From an uncultured Bacteroidota bacterium (GTDB lineage Bacteria > Bacteroidota > Bacteroidia > Chitinophagales > Chitinophagaceae), in contig CALEZD010000071.1 in NCBI GenBank assembly GCA_937928385.1, positions 1 to 40,684 on the forward strand: a stretch of DNA of 40,684 nucleotides, read 5' to 3'. Shown here piece by piece: positions 7,592 through 16,017 of the stretch; the stretch's first letter is position 1; the number at the start of each line of letters is the position of its first letter. The translations under genes were made by a program, and so were the position numbers. Below the pieces are notes generated by a model. It searched no databases. It was not told the DNA's origin and worked only from the letters and a program-made list of their open reading frames with translations.

Positions 7592-9244
7592 TTAATTTCC
7601 GGCTACCGATTTTTCGAATACTTTTTCAGCATTGCCATTGCGGTTGCGCGCTTCTTTAGCGGCAGCCACAAATGCTACAAACAACGGGTGCGGGTTTTCT
7701 ACCGTACTCTTATATTCGGGGTGAAACTGTACGCCAACGAAATAAGGATGCTCGGGCAGTTCTACTATTTCCACCAATCCCGTTGCAGGGTTGATACCCG
7801 TAGCTTTCATACCGGCTTTTTCAAAAGCTTCCAGATATTCGCTATTGAACTCGTAGCGGTGGCGGTGGCGTTCTGAGATATCGCTCTTGCCATATATAGC
7901 TGCTGCCTTAGAACCTTCTTTCAGTTTACATTCGTAGGCGCCCAGCCTCATCGTGCCACCCATTTGTGTTACGTTCTTCTGCTCTTCCATCATGCTGATA
8001 ACCGCATGGTTGGTATCATCATTCATTTCTGTTGAATGCGCCTGTTCCATACCCAGTACATTACGGGCAAATTCTACGCAGGCCATCTGCATACCTAAGC
8101 ATATACCAAAGAAAGGAATCTTATGCTCGCGGGCGTAGCGGATAGCGTCTATCTTGCCGTCAATACCCCTGTTGCCAAAGCCGGGCGCTACCAATACCGC
8201 ATCCAGGTTGCGCAGCTTTTCAGCGGCGTTCTTTGGAGTCAGGTCTTCAGAATGTATGTTGCGTACCTCTACCTTACACTCGTTCATTGCGCCCGCATGT
8301 ATCAATGCTTCCAGTATAGATTTGTAGGCATCCTGCAATTCTACGTATTTGCCTATCAGGCCTATCACTACTTTCGATTTGGGGTAGCGCAGCTTATTCA
8401 GGAACTCCTTCCAGCGTGTCAGGTCGGGGTCGGTGCCCATCGGCAGTTCCATTTTCTTCAGGCATATTTCATCCAGTTGCTCGCGCATCATTTCCAGCGG
8501 CACACTGTATATGGTATCGGCATCCATAGCCTCTATTACAGCATCCTGCGTTACGTTGCAAAACAGGGCTACCTTGCGTTTCAATTCTTTGTTCAATGGC
8601 TCTTCTGTACGGCAAACCAGAATGTCAGGGTTCAGACCGTTTTCACTCATCATTTTCACCGAGTGTTGTGTAGGCTTGGTCTTTAATTCCTTGGCTGCTT
8701 TCAGGTAAGGTATCAGGGTCAGGTGAACAACTAAGCAGTTTTCATCACCCATCTCCCATTTCAGCTGGCGCACTGCCTCTATATAGGGCAGCGATTCAAT
8801 ATCGCCTACGGTACCACCCAGCTCGGTGATAACTATATCAAATTCATTTTTTTCGCCCAGTAAGGTAATACGGCGCTTGATTTCATCGGTAATATGCGGT
8901 ATTACCTGTACGGTTTTGCCTAAATACGCACCCTCGCGCTCTTTATTGATAACATATTGATATATGCGCCCTGTAGTTACGTTATTGGCTTGCGATGTAT
9001 ATGTATTCAGGAAACGCTCGTAGTGGCCCAGGTCCAGGTCAGTTTCGGCGCCGTCTTCGGTTACATAACATTCGCCGTGTTCGTAGGGGTTCAGGGTGCC
9101 GGGGTCAACGTTGATATAAGGGTCGAATTTTTGGATGGTGGTGCTGTATCCTCTCGCCTGCAGCAGTTTCGCCAGCGAGGCAGCAATAATTCCTTTACCT
9201 AATGAAGAGGTAACACCTCCGGTCACAAAAATGTACTTAGTCAT
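7592..9244 (-). CDS. pyrG: CTP synthase
   Basis: PyrG makes CTP from UTP, ATP and glutamine, the last step of pyrimidine nucleotide synthesis. The 550-residue protein has both expected domains. The N-terminal synthetase opens with FVTGGVTSSLGKGI (P-loop). The C-terminal class I glutamine amidotransferase shows the nucleophile elbow FFGICLGMQM and the late HPEYKS His/Glu pair. It also carries the EYKSTVENPHPLF end typical of CTP synthases. It is complete, of normal length and convergent with murI. The upstream region is shared head-to-head with the E1 gene at 9456. Confidence 0.98.
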   Translation of the reverse strand: MTKYIFVTGGVTSSLGKGIIAASLAKLLQARGYSTTIQKFDPYINVDPGTLNPYEHGECYVTEDGAETDLDLGHYERFLNTYTSQANNVTTGRIYQYVINKEREGAYLGKTVQVIPHITDEIKRRITLLGEKNEFDIVITELGGTVGDIESLPYIEAVRQLKWEMGDENCLVVHLTLIPYLKAAKELKTKPTQHSVKMMSENGLNPDILVCRTEEPLNKELKRKVALFCNVTQDAVIEAMDADTIYSVPLEMMREQLDEICLKKMELPMGTDPDLTRWKEFLNKLRYPKSKVVIGLIGKYVELQDAYKSILEALIHAGAMNECKVEVRNIHSEDLTPKNAAEKLRNLDAVLVAPGFGNRGIDGKIDAIRYAREHKIPFFGICLGMQMACVEFARNVLGMEQAHSTEMNDDTNHAVISMMEEQKNVTQMGGTMRLGAYECKLKEGSKAAAIYGKSDISERHRHRYEFNSEYLEAFEKAGMKATGINPATGLVEIVELPEHPYFVGVQFHPEYKSTVENPHPLFVAFVAAAKEARNRNGNAEKVFEKSVAGN

Positions 9245-9432
9245 AACGCTCCTGATTTTTTTTCAGACCGTTTATCCAGCTATATATCCAATAAAATATG
9301 GGGAATTGCTCAATCGGTCACACAAAGTTAAGAAAGAATAACAGAAGCAAAAATTAATTTCAATGCCATATCTGCCCACATATTTTCCCCAAACTACATG
9401 CCTTAGTAATATGTGATTGCGGCAGATAACTT

Positions 9433-9440
9433 TACATTTG
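9433..9440 (+). promoter_or_regulatory. Bacteroidota -7 box (TACATTTG) upstream of the E1 gene
   Basis: TACATTTG fits TAnnTTTG and ends 15 bases before the chosen ATG at 9456. It also argues for that start rather than the earlier in-frame one, which would lie upstream of the box. Confidence 0.45.
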
Positions 9441-9455
9441 CACCAAATATCGTAT

Positions 9456-11435
9456 ATGCATTTCGATAAGACGGGTTACAGCACGGAGCAACTGGTTGAG
9501 TTATATACACATATGCTGCGCCCCCGCATGATTGAGGAAAAAATGCTGGTACTGCTACGGCAGGGCAAAATAAGCAAATGGTTCAGCGGTATAGGGCAGG
9601 AAGCCATAGCCGTAGGCGCCACCCTGGCTATGGACAATGATGAATACATCATGCCCCTGCACCGCAACCTGGGAGTATTCACAGCGCGTAATGTACCCTT
9701 CGATAAATTGTTCCTGCAATGGCAGGGTAAGAAAGACGGCTTCAGCAAGGGGCGGGAACGTTCTTTCCACTTCGGTACGAATGACTATCATATATGCGGT
9801 ATGATATCGCACCTGGGCCCGCAAATGGCTATAGCCGATGGTGTGGCGCTGGCGCATAAACTTAAGAAAGAAGAGAAGATAGCCCTGGCCTTTACCGGCG
9901 ATGGCGGCACCAGCGAGGGCGACTTCCACGAAGCCTGCAATGTGGCAGCTGTATGGGGGTTGCCCGTTATATTCCTGATAGAAAACAATGGCTACGGCCT
10001 GAGCACTCCCGTGAACGAACAATACGCCTGCAAACAACTGGCTGATAAGGCGATAGGCTACGGCATGGCGGGTATTACGATAGATGGCAATAATATACTG
10101 GAAGTACACAAGGCGGTGAGTGAAGCCCGCAGGTATTGCATCCGCGAGCAGAAGCCTATGCTGATAGAATGTATGACCTTTCGTATGCGCGGGCATGAGG
10201 AAGCCAGCGGGGTGAAGTATGTGCCTAAAGAGCTGTTTGAAGAATGGGGAAAGAAAGACCCGGTGCAGCGCTTTGAAGAATACCTGCTGGAACATGAGGT
10301 GTTGAACCATTTCCTCATCAAAGAGATAAAGGAAAAGATAAAGGCCGAAATAGATGCCGGTGTGCAAAAAGGATTTGTGGCGCCGCCCATAGAGCCGGAT
10401 ACGGAAGAGGAAATGGCTGATATATATGCTCCTTTTGACAATACAGCGATAGCACCGGCCACTGAAGCGAAATCAGAAAAGAAGTTCATACAGGCGATAA
10501 GCGACGGGCTGAGGCAGAGCATGCAACAGCACCCAAACCTGGTACTGATGGGGCAGGACATAGCTGAATACGGCGGCGCCTTCAAAGTAACCGAAGGGTT
10601 TGTAGAAGAGTTTGGCAAAGAGCGGGTGCGCAATACCCCTATATGCGAGAGTGCGATTGTCGGCGCTGCGCTGGGCCTTTCGTTGAAGGGATATAAGGCC
10701 ATGATGGAAATGCAGTTTGCTGATTTTGTGACTGTGGGCTTCAACCAGATAATAAATAACCTGGCCAAGATATACTACCGCTGGGGGCAGAATGCCGATG
10801 TGGTAGTACGTATGCCCACAGGCGCGGGCGTAGGGGCGGGGCCATTCCACTCGCAGAGTAATGAGGCATGGTTCACTCATACCCCGGGATTGAAAGTACT
10901 GTACCCCTCAACGCCGGAAGATGCCAAAGGCTTGCTGATAGCCGCCATTAACGACCCCAACCCGGTGATGTTCTTCGAGCATAAAGCCCTGTACCGCAGT
11001 GTCAGCGGTATGGTGCCCGATGATTATTATACTATAGAAATCGGCAAGGCACGTACGGTGCAGCAAGGAGAGGACATCAGCATCATTACCTACGGCAGTG
11101 GTGTACATTGGGCTACACAGTATGCCGCTCAGCACCCCGATATATCCTTTGACATCACAGACCTGCGCACCCTGTTACCGCTGGATTATGATGCCATACG
11201 GGCATCGGTAGAACGCACAGGTAAGGTGCTGGTACTGCACGAGGATACACTCTTTGGAGGCATCGGCGGCGAAATCAGCGCATGGATAACGGAACATTGT
11301 TTCTCCCTGCTGGACGCGCCCATTGTACGCTGTGGCAGCCTGGACACGCCAGTACCGTTCGCAATAGAGCTGGAACAAAACTTCCTGGCGAAGAGCAGAC
11401 TGGACGAATGTGTGCAGAAACTGATGAACTATTAA
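9456..11435 (+). CDS. 2-oxoacid dehydrogenase E1 component, fused alpha and beta subunits
   Basis: This is the thiamine-diphosphate E1 of a branched-chain or pyruvate-type 2-oxoacid dehydrogenase complex, which decarboxylates a 2-oxoacid and passes the acyl group to E2 lipoate. The alpha part (about residues 1-340) has the ThDP motif GDGGTSEGDFHEACN ending in ENNGYG. A short acidic linker leads to the beta part (about 350-660), with LMGQDIAEYGGAFKVTEGF, a transketolase pyrimidine-binding region, and RTLLPLDYDAI in the C-terminal domain. Many bacteria encode the subunits separately; the fused form is common in Bacteroidota. I use the ATG at 9456 (MHFDKTGYSTEQL) because the longer frame adds a non-conserved tail lying over the promoter box. 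No E2/E3 genes are nearby. The substrate (branched-chain versus pyruvate) is not decided from sequence. Confidence 0.9.
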   Translation: MHFDKTGYSTEQLVELYTHMLRPRMIEEKMLVLLRQGKISKWFSGIGQEAIAVGATLAMDNDEYIMPLHRNLGVFTARNVPFDKLFLQWQGKKDGFSKGRERSFHFGTNDYHICGMISHLGPQMAIADGVALAHKLKKEEKIALAFTGDGGTSEGDFHEACNVAAVWGLPVIFLIENNGYGLSTPVNEQYACKQLADKAIGYGMAGITIDGNNILEVHKAVSEARRYCIREQKPMLIECMTFRMRGHEEASGVKYVPKELFEEWGKKDPVQRFEEYLLEHEVLNHFLIKEIKEKIKAEIDAGVQKGFVAPPIEPDTEEEMADIYAPFDNTAIAPATEAKSEKKFIQAISDGLRQSMQQHPNLVLMGQDIAEYGGAFKVTEGFVEEFGKERVRNTPICESAIVGAALGLSLKGYKAMMEMQFADFVTVGFNQIINNLAKIYYRWGQNADVVVRMPTGAGVGAGPFHSQSNEAWFTHTPGLKVLYPSTPEDAKGLLIAAINDPNPVMFFEHKALYRSVSGMVPDDYYTIEIGKARTVQQGEDISIITYGSGVHWATQYAAQHPDISFDITDLRTLLPLDYDAIRASVERTGKVLVLHEDTLFGGIGGEISAWITEHCFSLLDAPIVRCGSLDTPVPFAIELEQNFLAKSRLDECVQKLMNY

Positions 11436-11497
11436 AGCTTATTAATATAACCGGTAAAACCCAACGTGTTTATTAACTTAGCAATGAATAGCAGCAT

Positions 11498-12352
11498 ATG
11501 AAAGCAGGTTTACCCATATACATACTACTATTATTATTGCCGGCACTCAGCGCCTGTAATGACAGTGATAACCCCACAGGCCAAGCGCCACCCATTAAGA
11601 TGGGCGACCCTGCTACCATCGTAACAGAAACCGACTCTCAATACCTGGCCGATGTAGTAGCCGACCTGAAGATGAACACAGGCCGCCCGGTGACCATCGC
11701 ATCTACCAAGCCTGATTCAACACCTGCTGTTGTTGCTGATACAGCACAAGCACCCACACCTGCTGCAGAAACTGTGGCCACGGCTCCACCCACAGGTAAG
11801 GGCTTGCAAGTACCTTTTCCACAGGTGGAGTTTTTCATCCCCGACATAGCTACCAAAACTTATAAAGAACCCAACCTGGAGACAGACTACGGTGCCAGTT
11901 ACGAGCTGACAGAAGGTACGCTCCGGGATAATAAGATATACATCAAAGGTGCGCAGATTGATGAGGTATATATGCGGTACCAGACCATCATAGTTGCCCG
12001 CAACAACCTGGGTACTTTGCCGCTGGAGTCGCTGCGCAAACTGACAGACTGGAAGAAGCAGAAAGGCAACAACGGTGTGTACGAAATAGAAGGCCTGGAG
12101 CCAAATAAACTACAGGGCCTTAAAGTGTCGAACAAGGCCATACGCAATGCCGTAACCCGAGATGCAAAAAGCCGCAACTGGTCGAGGAGCGGGGTGCAGA
12201 AATGGCTGAACGCCGTACGCAACACCCGCAACAGCACTCAGAAACCGCTGCATACCGAACTCCGCTCCGTAATGTGGAAGGTGACGGGCAAAGATGCCAA
12301 CGGCAGGCCATTTACCCGCCAGCTACGGATTGATGTACCGATAGCGCCATAG
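11498..12352 (+). CDS. Hypothetical lipoprotein with proline/threonine-rich linker
   Basis: 284 residues with a clear lipoprotein signal (MKAGLPIYILLLLLPALSAC). A disordered Pro/Thr/Ala-rich stretch follows (about residues 65-100, PTPAAETVATAPPTGKG). After it comes a folded domain with FFIPDIATKTYKEPN and a regular pattern of Lys/Arg-rich helices towards the end (residues about 200-250, KSRNWSRSGVQKWLNAVRN). I do not recognise the family. It lies 62 bp downstream of the E1 gene on the same strand, but nothing else ties it to that enzyme. It is likely anchored in the inner or outer membrane facing the periplasm. Confidence 0.65.
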   Translation: MKAGLPIYILLLLLPALSACNDSDNPTGQAPPIKMGDPATIVTETDSQYLADVVADLKMNTGRPVTIASTKPDSTPAVVADTAQAPTPAAETVATAPPTGKGLQVPFPQVEFFIPDIATKTYKEPNLETDYGASYELTEGTLRDNKIYIKGAQIDEVYMRYQTIIVARNNLGTLPLESLRKLTDWKKQKGNNGVYEIEGLEPNKLQGLKVSNKAIRNAVTRDAKSRNWSRSGVQKWLNAVRNTRNSTQKPLHTELRSVMWKVTGKDANGRPFTRQLRIDVPIAP

Positions 12353-12423
12353 GTTTTAGTCGTAAGTAGTAAGTGACGGGTTCATGGTTACCGATTTTAA
12401 GGTTTTCAGGTTTGCCCTTTGAT

Positions 12424-12843
12424 TTATATCTCCGCTATACACTTCAACTCAATGGCTATGGGTGTGGGTAGTGAGCTGATCTCTACCGTGGTGCGGCAGG
12501 GCTGATTGTCTTTGAAGTACTCGGCATATACACGGTTGTAGGTAGCAAAGTCGCGCTTCATATTGACGAGGAACACGGTTACGTCCACCAGTTTGTCCCA
12601 ACTGCTGCCACTTTCTTCCAGTACAATCCTTACGTTATCAAACACATTACGGCATTGGGCTTCGAAGTCAAACTCCAGGAAGTTGCCATTTTTATCCAGT
12701 TTTAGTCCAGGCACTACCATTTCGCCATCGCCGGCATTGCGTGGGCCTATGCCCGAGAGGAATAATAGATTGCCCACTTTGCGCGCATGTGGGTAGAGCC
12801 CTACGGGCTTCGGCGCTTTATCTGTTGAAATTTTTTCTGACAT
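12424..12843 (-). CDS. RidA family deaminase, probably 2-aminomuconate deaminase-like
   Basis: This 139-residue protein belongs to the YjgF/RidA family of small trimeric enzymes that hydrolyse enamines and imines. It opens with APKPVGLYPHARKVGNLLFL and SGIGPRN, continues with CRNVFDNVRIVLEESGSSWD and ends with CRTTVEISSLP...IAIELKCIAEI, where the Arg and Glu line the active site. Some RidA-like proteins (AmnD type) deaminate 2-aminomuconate. The nearby ALDH8-type dehydrogenase on the same strand would make that substrate, so I favour this role over general RidA housekeeping. I chose the ATG at 12843; the longer frame adds 12 residues that overlap the PIN toxin gene. Confidence 0.8.
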   Translation of the reverse strand: MSEKISTDKAPKPVGLYPHARKVGNLLFLSGIGPRNAGDGEMVVPGLKLDKNGNFLEFDFEAQCRNVFDNVRIVLEESGSSWDKLVDVTVFLVNMKRDFATYNRVYAEYFKDNQPCRTTVEISSLPTPIAIELKCIAEI

Positions 12844-12847
12844 TTTA

Positions 12848-13216
12848 TTAATCAATTTGTATGCACGTAATTCCGTCAACTTTGCTAAAATCTTTATCAG
12901 CTGTCAATAAAGGCAGTTGGTGATAATATGCAGTTGCTGCAATTAACGCATCACCCATTTTGAGTTTATATTTTTTTCGAAATAAGATAATTATTTCTTT
13001 TAGCGGCTCTGAATACGGAATAATGATGCAATCAGAAACCAAATCATTAATTATCTTTTCTTCTTTACGTGTAATGGAAGTTTTAGAAAGCAATTCTATC
13101 TCTGTGATAAACGAAATATTTACGACATTACTGCTTATAATATCTAATACCCTTGAATCGCCATTTAAGAAATAAATTAAGGCATTCGTATCTGCCATTA
13201 TCTCAAGACCATTCAT
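12848..13216 (-). CDS. PIN domain ribonuclease toxin (VapC-like)
   Basis: The 122-residue PIN domain has the acidic pattern of a VapC-type endoribonuclease: Asp9 in MADTNALIYFLNGD, Glu39/Glu41 in FITEIELLSK, Asp89 in MGDALIAATA, and Asp107/Asp109 in LLTADKDF. These would hold the metal ion that cuts RNA. ATG 13216 overlaps the upstream small gene by 14 bases; a second ATG at 13198 (MADTNALIY) would avoid the overlap and is closer to typical PIN starts. Together with the 55-residue protein at 13203-13370 it makes a type II toxin-antitoxin operon, sitting between two genes likely to share a pathway. Confidence 0.85.
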   Translation of the reverse strand: MNGLEIMADTNALIYFLNGDSRVLDIISSNVVNISFITEIELLSKTSITRKEEKIINDLVSDCIIIPYSEPLKEIIILFRKKYKLKMGDALIAATAYYHQLPLLTADKDFSKVDGITCIQID

Positions 13217-13370
13217 TGCGTAATGCTTTTTGATATTTTAGAGGATCTATATCCCACTTAATGGTTCCAAAAAGTTTCCGCTTATCCCCTATGCGCTTTT
13301 TAGCAGTTGCTTGTAATAACTTCTTTTTCAACTTTGCTAAATCTGTCTTTTTACTTAATACAATTACCAT
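13203..13370 (-). CDS. Putative antitoxin of the PIN toxin (55 residues)
   Basis: This short frame reads MVIVLSKKTDLAKLKKKLLQ and ends with FGTIKWDIDPLKYQKALRNE and two more residues. It lies directly upstream of the PIN gene and overlaps its first ATG by 14 bases, the usual antitoxin-toxin arrangement. The lysine-rich N-terminal helix and the FGTIKWDIDPLKYQK block followed by a basic-aromatic end resemble short Bacteroidota antitoxins whose C-terminus wraps the PIN toxin. I see no confident DNA-binding domain, although the N-terminus could form one on dimerisation. The context makes the call; the family name is not certain. Confidence 0.7.
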   Translation of the reverse strand: MVIVLSKKTDLAKLKKKLLQATAKKRIGDKRKLFGTIKWDIDPLKYQKALRNEWS

Positions 13371-13395
13371 GGTATAAAGTTACGTTTTATAAAAT

Positions 13396-14853
13396 TTACA
13401 ATTCCACACACACATTTTTAGGTTCGGTGAAGAACTTGAGGGCTTCCCAGCCGCCTTCTCTTCCTACGCCTGAGTTTTTAAATCCGCCGAAGGGGGTACG
13501 CAAGTCGCGGAACAGCCAGCAGTTCACCCAGATAATGCCGCTCTTTACGTTCATAGCCACACGGTTGGCGCGGGTGATGTCTTGTGTCCAGATGGTGGCT
13601 GCCAGGCCATAGTCGCTGGTGTTGGCCAGTTCCAGTGCTTCCTCTTCCGTACGGAAGGATTGTATCGTCACCACAGGGCCGAATATCTCTTCCATATTGG
13701 TGCGGCAGGCAGCACCCAGGCCTTCAATAATTGTGGGTTGTATAAAATATCCGTTTTCGCAACGGCCTTCGCCTTTTACGGCTTCGCCGCCCAATAGTAT
13801 AGTTCCGCCTTCTTCTTTGGCCAGTTCTATAGCGGTCAGTATTTTATCATAGTGCATTTTGCTCACCACTGCGCCTTGTTTGCTGCTGTCTTCCAGCGGG
13901 TCGCCGGGAATGAGTTTCGAAGCACGTTCTATAAATTCAGCTTTGAATTTTTCGTAAATACTTTCTTCTACCAATACACGGCTGCCACAGAGGCATATCT
14001 GCCCCTGGTTGGCGAAGGACGATTGCAGCGTGGTACGCATCATCTTGTCCCAATCACAGTCAGCGAAGATGATATTCGGGTTTTTACCGCCGAGTTCCAG
14101 CGATACTTTTTTGAACATAGGCCCGGCGGTTGCCGCTATCTCCCTGCCCGCGCGAGTACTGCCAGTGAAGGATATGGCTTTTATATCCGGGTGCGCTACT
14201 ATGGCACTGCCACAGTTGGGCCCGTTACCGTGAATGATATTAAGTACACCAACGGGCAATCCGGCTTCTTTACAAATTACGCTCAGCAGGTAGCCCGTCA
14301 TAGGTGTTACCTCGCTGGGCTTGGCCACTACACAGTTGCCGGCAGCCAGCGCGGGGGCTATCTTCCAGGTAAAGAGGTAAAGCGGCAGGTTCCAGGGGGA
14401 GATACAGCCTACCACGCCAATGGGCTGGCGCAGGGTATAATTAATAGCCCTGTCTTCAGTCATATGGCTCTCTGAAGAGAAGTGCATAAGGCCTGTAGCG
14501 AAGAAGCGGAAGTTGCTGGATGCGCGCGGTATATCCACTCTCTTGCTCAGCCAGAGGGGTTTACCGTTGTCGTTGGTTTCGGCCAGCGCCAGTGCATCCA
14601 GGTTGGCGTCTATCAGTTCGGCTATTTTGTTCAGTATTTTGAAGCGTTCTTCGGCGGGGGTGGTACTCCATACGGGGAAGGCAGCTTTAGCCGCGCCTAC
14701 GGCTTCTTCCACATCCTGCATATCACTGTCGGGGGTGTAGCTGTATACCTCGCCCGTAGCGGGGTTGGTATTATCCATATACTTACCGTTGAGCGGGCGT
14801 TGCAGTTCGCCGCCTATGTAGTTGGCTATATATTCAGGGGCATTGAGATTCAT
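13396..14853 (-). CDS. Aldehyde dehydrogenase, ALDH8/2-aminomuconic semialdehyde dehydrogenase type
   Basis: This 485-residue NAD-dependent aldehyde dehydrogenase has the catalytic Cys287 in NQGQICLCGSR and the general base Glu253 in VSLELGGKNPN. It also has the SPWNLPLYLFTWKIAPALAAGN substrate/cofactor stretch (split here: SPWNLPL..., KIAPALAAGN) and FTGSTRAGREIA for NAD binding. The end, WLFRDLRTPFGGFKNSG followed by GREGG and FFTEPKNVC, is characteristic of the semialdehyde dehydrogenases of aromatic breakdown (hydroxymuconic and 2-aminomuconic semialdehyde, ALDH8A1 group). A kynurenine-pathway role is supported by the neighbouring RidA gene but is not proven; other muconic semialdehydes are possible. 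The ATG is preceded on its strand by TATCTTTGCACC, giving a probable leaderless start. Confidence 0.85.
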   Translation of the reverse strand: MNLNAPEYIANYIGGELQRPLNGKYMDNTNPATGEVYSYTPDSDMQDVEEAVGAAKAAFPVWSTTPAEERFKILNKIAELIDANLDALALAETNDNGKPLWLSKRVDIPRASSNFRFFATGLMHFSSESHMTEDRAINYTLRQPIGVVGCISPWNLPLYLFTWKIAPALAAGNCVVAKPSEVTPMTGYLLSVICKEAGLPVGVLNIIHGNGPNCGSAIVAHPDIKAISFTGSTRAGREIAATAGPMFKKVSLELGGKNPNIIFADCDWDKMMRTTLQSSFANQGQICLCGSRVLVEESIYEKFKAEFIERASKLIPGDPLEDSSKQGAVVSKMHYDKILTAIELAKEEGGTILLGGEAVKGEGRCENGYFIQPTIIEGLGAACRTNMEEIFGPVVTIQSFRTEEEALELANTSDYGLAATIWTQDITRANRVAMNVKSGIIWVNCWLFRDLRTPFGGFKNSGVGREGGWEALKFFTEPKNVCVEL

Positions 14854-14857
14854 GGTG

Positions 14858-14865
14858 CAAAGATA
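14858..14865 (-). promoter_or_regulatory. Bacteroidota -7 box (TATCTTTG) of the aldehyde dehydrogenase gene
   Basis: Read on the minus strand, TATCTTTG ends 4 bases before the ATG at 14853. It is an exact TAnnTTTG match and predicts a transcription start at or next to the start codon. Confidence 0.55.
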
Positions 14866-14983
14866 GAATTTAGTTGCTCGGCAATAATAATATTAAACAC
14901 ATATTAACAACATTGTATTTGTGAGGACGAAAAGATATATTTACAAAAATTAAATCAATCATTTATCACTTAAAAAAATAGTT

Positions 14984-15832
14984 ATGAAAAAACTAATGCC
15001 GGTACTGCTGGCAGTTTCTGTAGTTGCAGGATGTAACAAAGCATCTAACGAGGCAGAACCCGCAAGCACTACCACACCGATCTCTTCAATGGAAAAACAA
15101 TCGAACAACAGTGCGAAAGTAAAACTGAGGCATAATGGCCAGGTAATACAAGTAAGTGCCAACGCCATGAATGCGCACCTGGCACACGGCGACCAGATAG
15201 TAGTACAATCGAGGGATATGGCACAAAACATCAGCGATGTGCAGGCAGACCCTACGAAGTGGTTTTTTTACAACGACGAAACGGACGCTATTGATAACTC
15301 CTTAGGCAGCTTTGTATCAGGGCCGGGCACTGCGCCATACGGTTCGGGAAGCGCGCAGATAAGTGTGTCGGGTACACAGAGGAGAAACCTGGCGACCTAC
15401 CAGTTTTCAGGTACGCCGCTGGCTGATATTACAGTATTGGCGTTCAGCACCTACAACCCATCTGCAGGCAATGGCGGTGCAGCCAACAGGTCGGGTTACC
15501 TCAACTTCAATGTTGACTTTAACGGCAGCGATACCTGGCAAAGACGCCTGGTATTTACCCCACCTGCAAACGCCATAGCACAAAACACCTGGCAAGAGTG
15601 GGACTGCATAGACAACGGCAATGCAGTATGGCGCTACTCAGGCGGCAATTTCCCGGGCACCAGTGTATCCAGCATGACATGGAGTAACTTATTAAGTACT
15701 TATCCCGGTATCAGGATAAGGGTAACGGATTCATGGTTGGGCATCCGTGTTGGTTCACCTTATGCTAACGGCTATACTGAAAACATTGACGGTTTTAAAC
15801 TGAATACCCGTACTTACGATTTTGATAATTAA
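14984..15832 (+). CDS. Hypothetical lipoprotein with AHLAHGD motif and beta-sandwich-like C-terminal domain
   Basis: 282 residues. The lipoprotein signal is MKKLMPVLLAVSVVAGC. Residues about 43-66 read KVKLRHNGQVIQVSANAMNA then HLAHGD, a form of the short CHxxG...V...AhxAHLaHGD motif found in many secreted bacterial proteins; here the usual Cys is replaced by Arg. The rest looks like a secreted beta-sandwich domain (FNVDFNGSDTWQRRLVF, QEWDCIDNG, WSNLLSTYPGIRIR, ENIDGFKLNT). The function is unknown. The last 72 bases are part of a 257-bp direct repeat whose second copy lies at 17751. It converges on the T9SS gene at 15939 and shares a terminator hairpin with it. Confidence 0.7.
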   Translation: MKKLMPVLLAVSVVAGCNKASNEAEPASTTTPISSMEKQSNNSAKVKLRHNGQVIQVSANAMNAHLAHGDQIVVQSRDMAQNISDVQADPTKWFFYNDETDAIDNSLGSFVSGPGTAPYGSGSAQISVSGTQRRNLATYQFSGTPLADITVLAFSTYNPSAGNGGAANRSGYLNFNVDFNGSDTWQRRLVFTPPANAIAQNTWQEWDCIDNGNAVWRYSGGNFPGTSVSSMTWSNLLSTYPGIRIRVTDSWLGIRVGSPYANGYTENIDGFKLNTRTYDFDN

Positions 15833-16017
15833 TACCCGGATATAGACGAAATTAAAAAAGCTGCTGACACCGCGTCAGCAGCTTTTAAGTTTTAAAGAGT
15901 GCTACATCTACCTGCATCGTAGATATAAGCGGGACTCATTAATGTATGATGTTGATACGCGCTACACCCAATGCTCCGTCGGCAGAAGTTAGTTTGATAA
16001 CATAAGTACCGGCGGGC
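15761..16017. repeat. 257-bp direct repeat, copy 1
   Basis: This is identical to 17751-18007 except for one difference I can see (T at 15787, C at 17777, silent Ile codon). It covers the last 23 codons of the lipoprotein gene, the shared terminator and the last 26 codons of the T9SS gene on the other strand. Offset between copies is 1990 bp. Confidence 0.95.
15856..15886. terminator. Bidirectional terminator between convergent genes
   Basis: A 13-bp perfect stem (AAAAGCTGCTGAC at 15856-15868, GTCAGCAGCTTTT at 15874-15886) has a 5-base loop, with A/T tails on both sides. It lies between the lipoprotein and T9SS genes and is repeated exactly at 17846-17876. Confidence 0.9.

Noticed and set aside
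8123..8686. 187-residue plus-strand frame within pyrG
   Set aside because: It lies wholly inside conserved CTP synthase sequence on the other strand and shows no domain.
9555..10367. Long 270-residue minus-strand frame within the E1 gene
   Set aside because: The plus-strand protein here contains the ThDP motif and clear homology; the antisense frame is rich in His/Tyr/Phe and Gln, typical of shadow translation in this genome.
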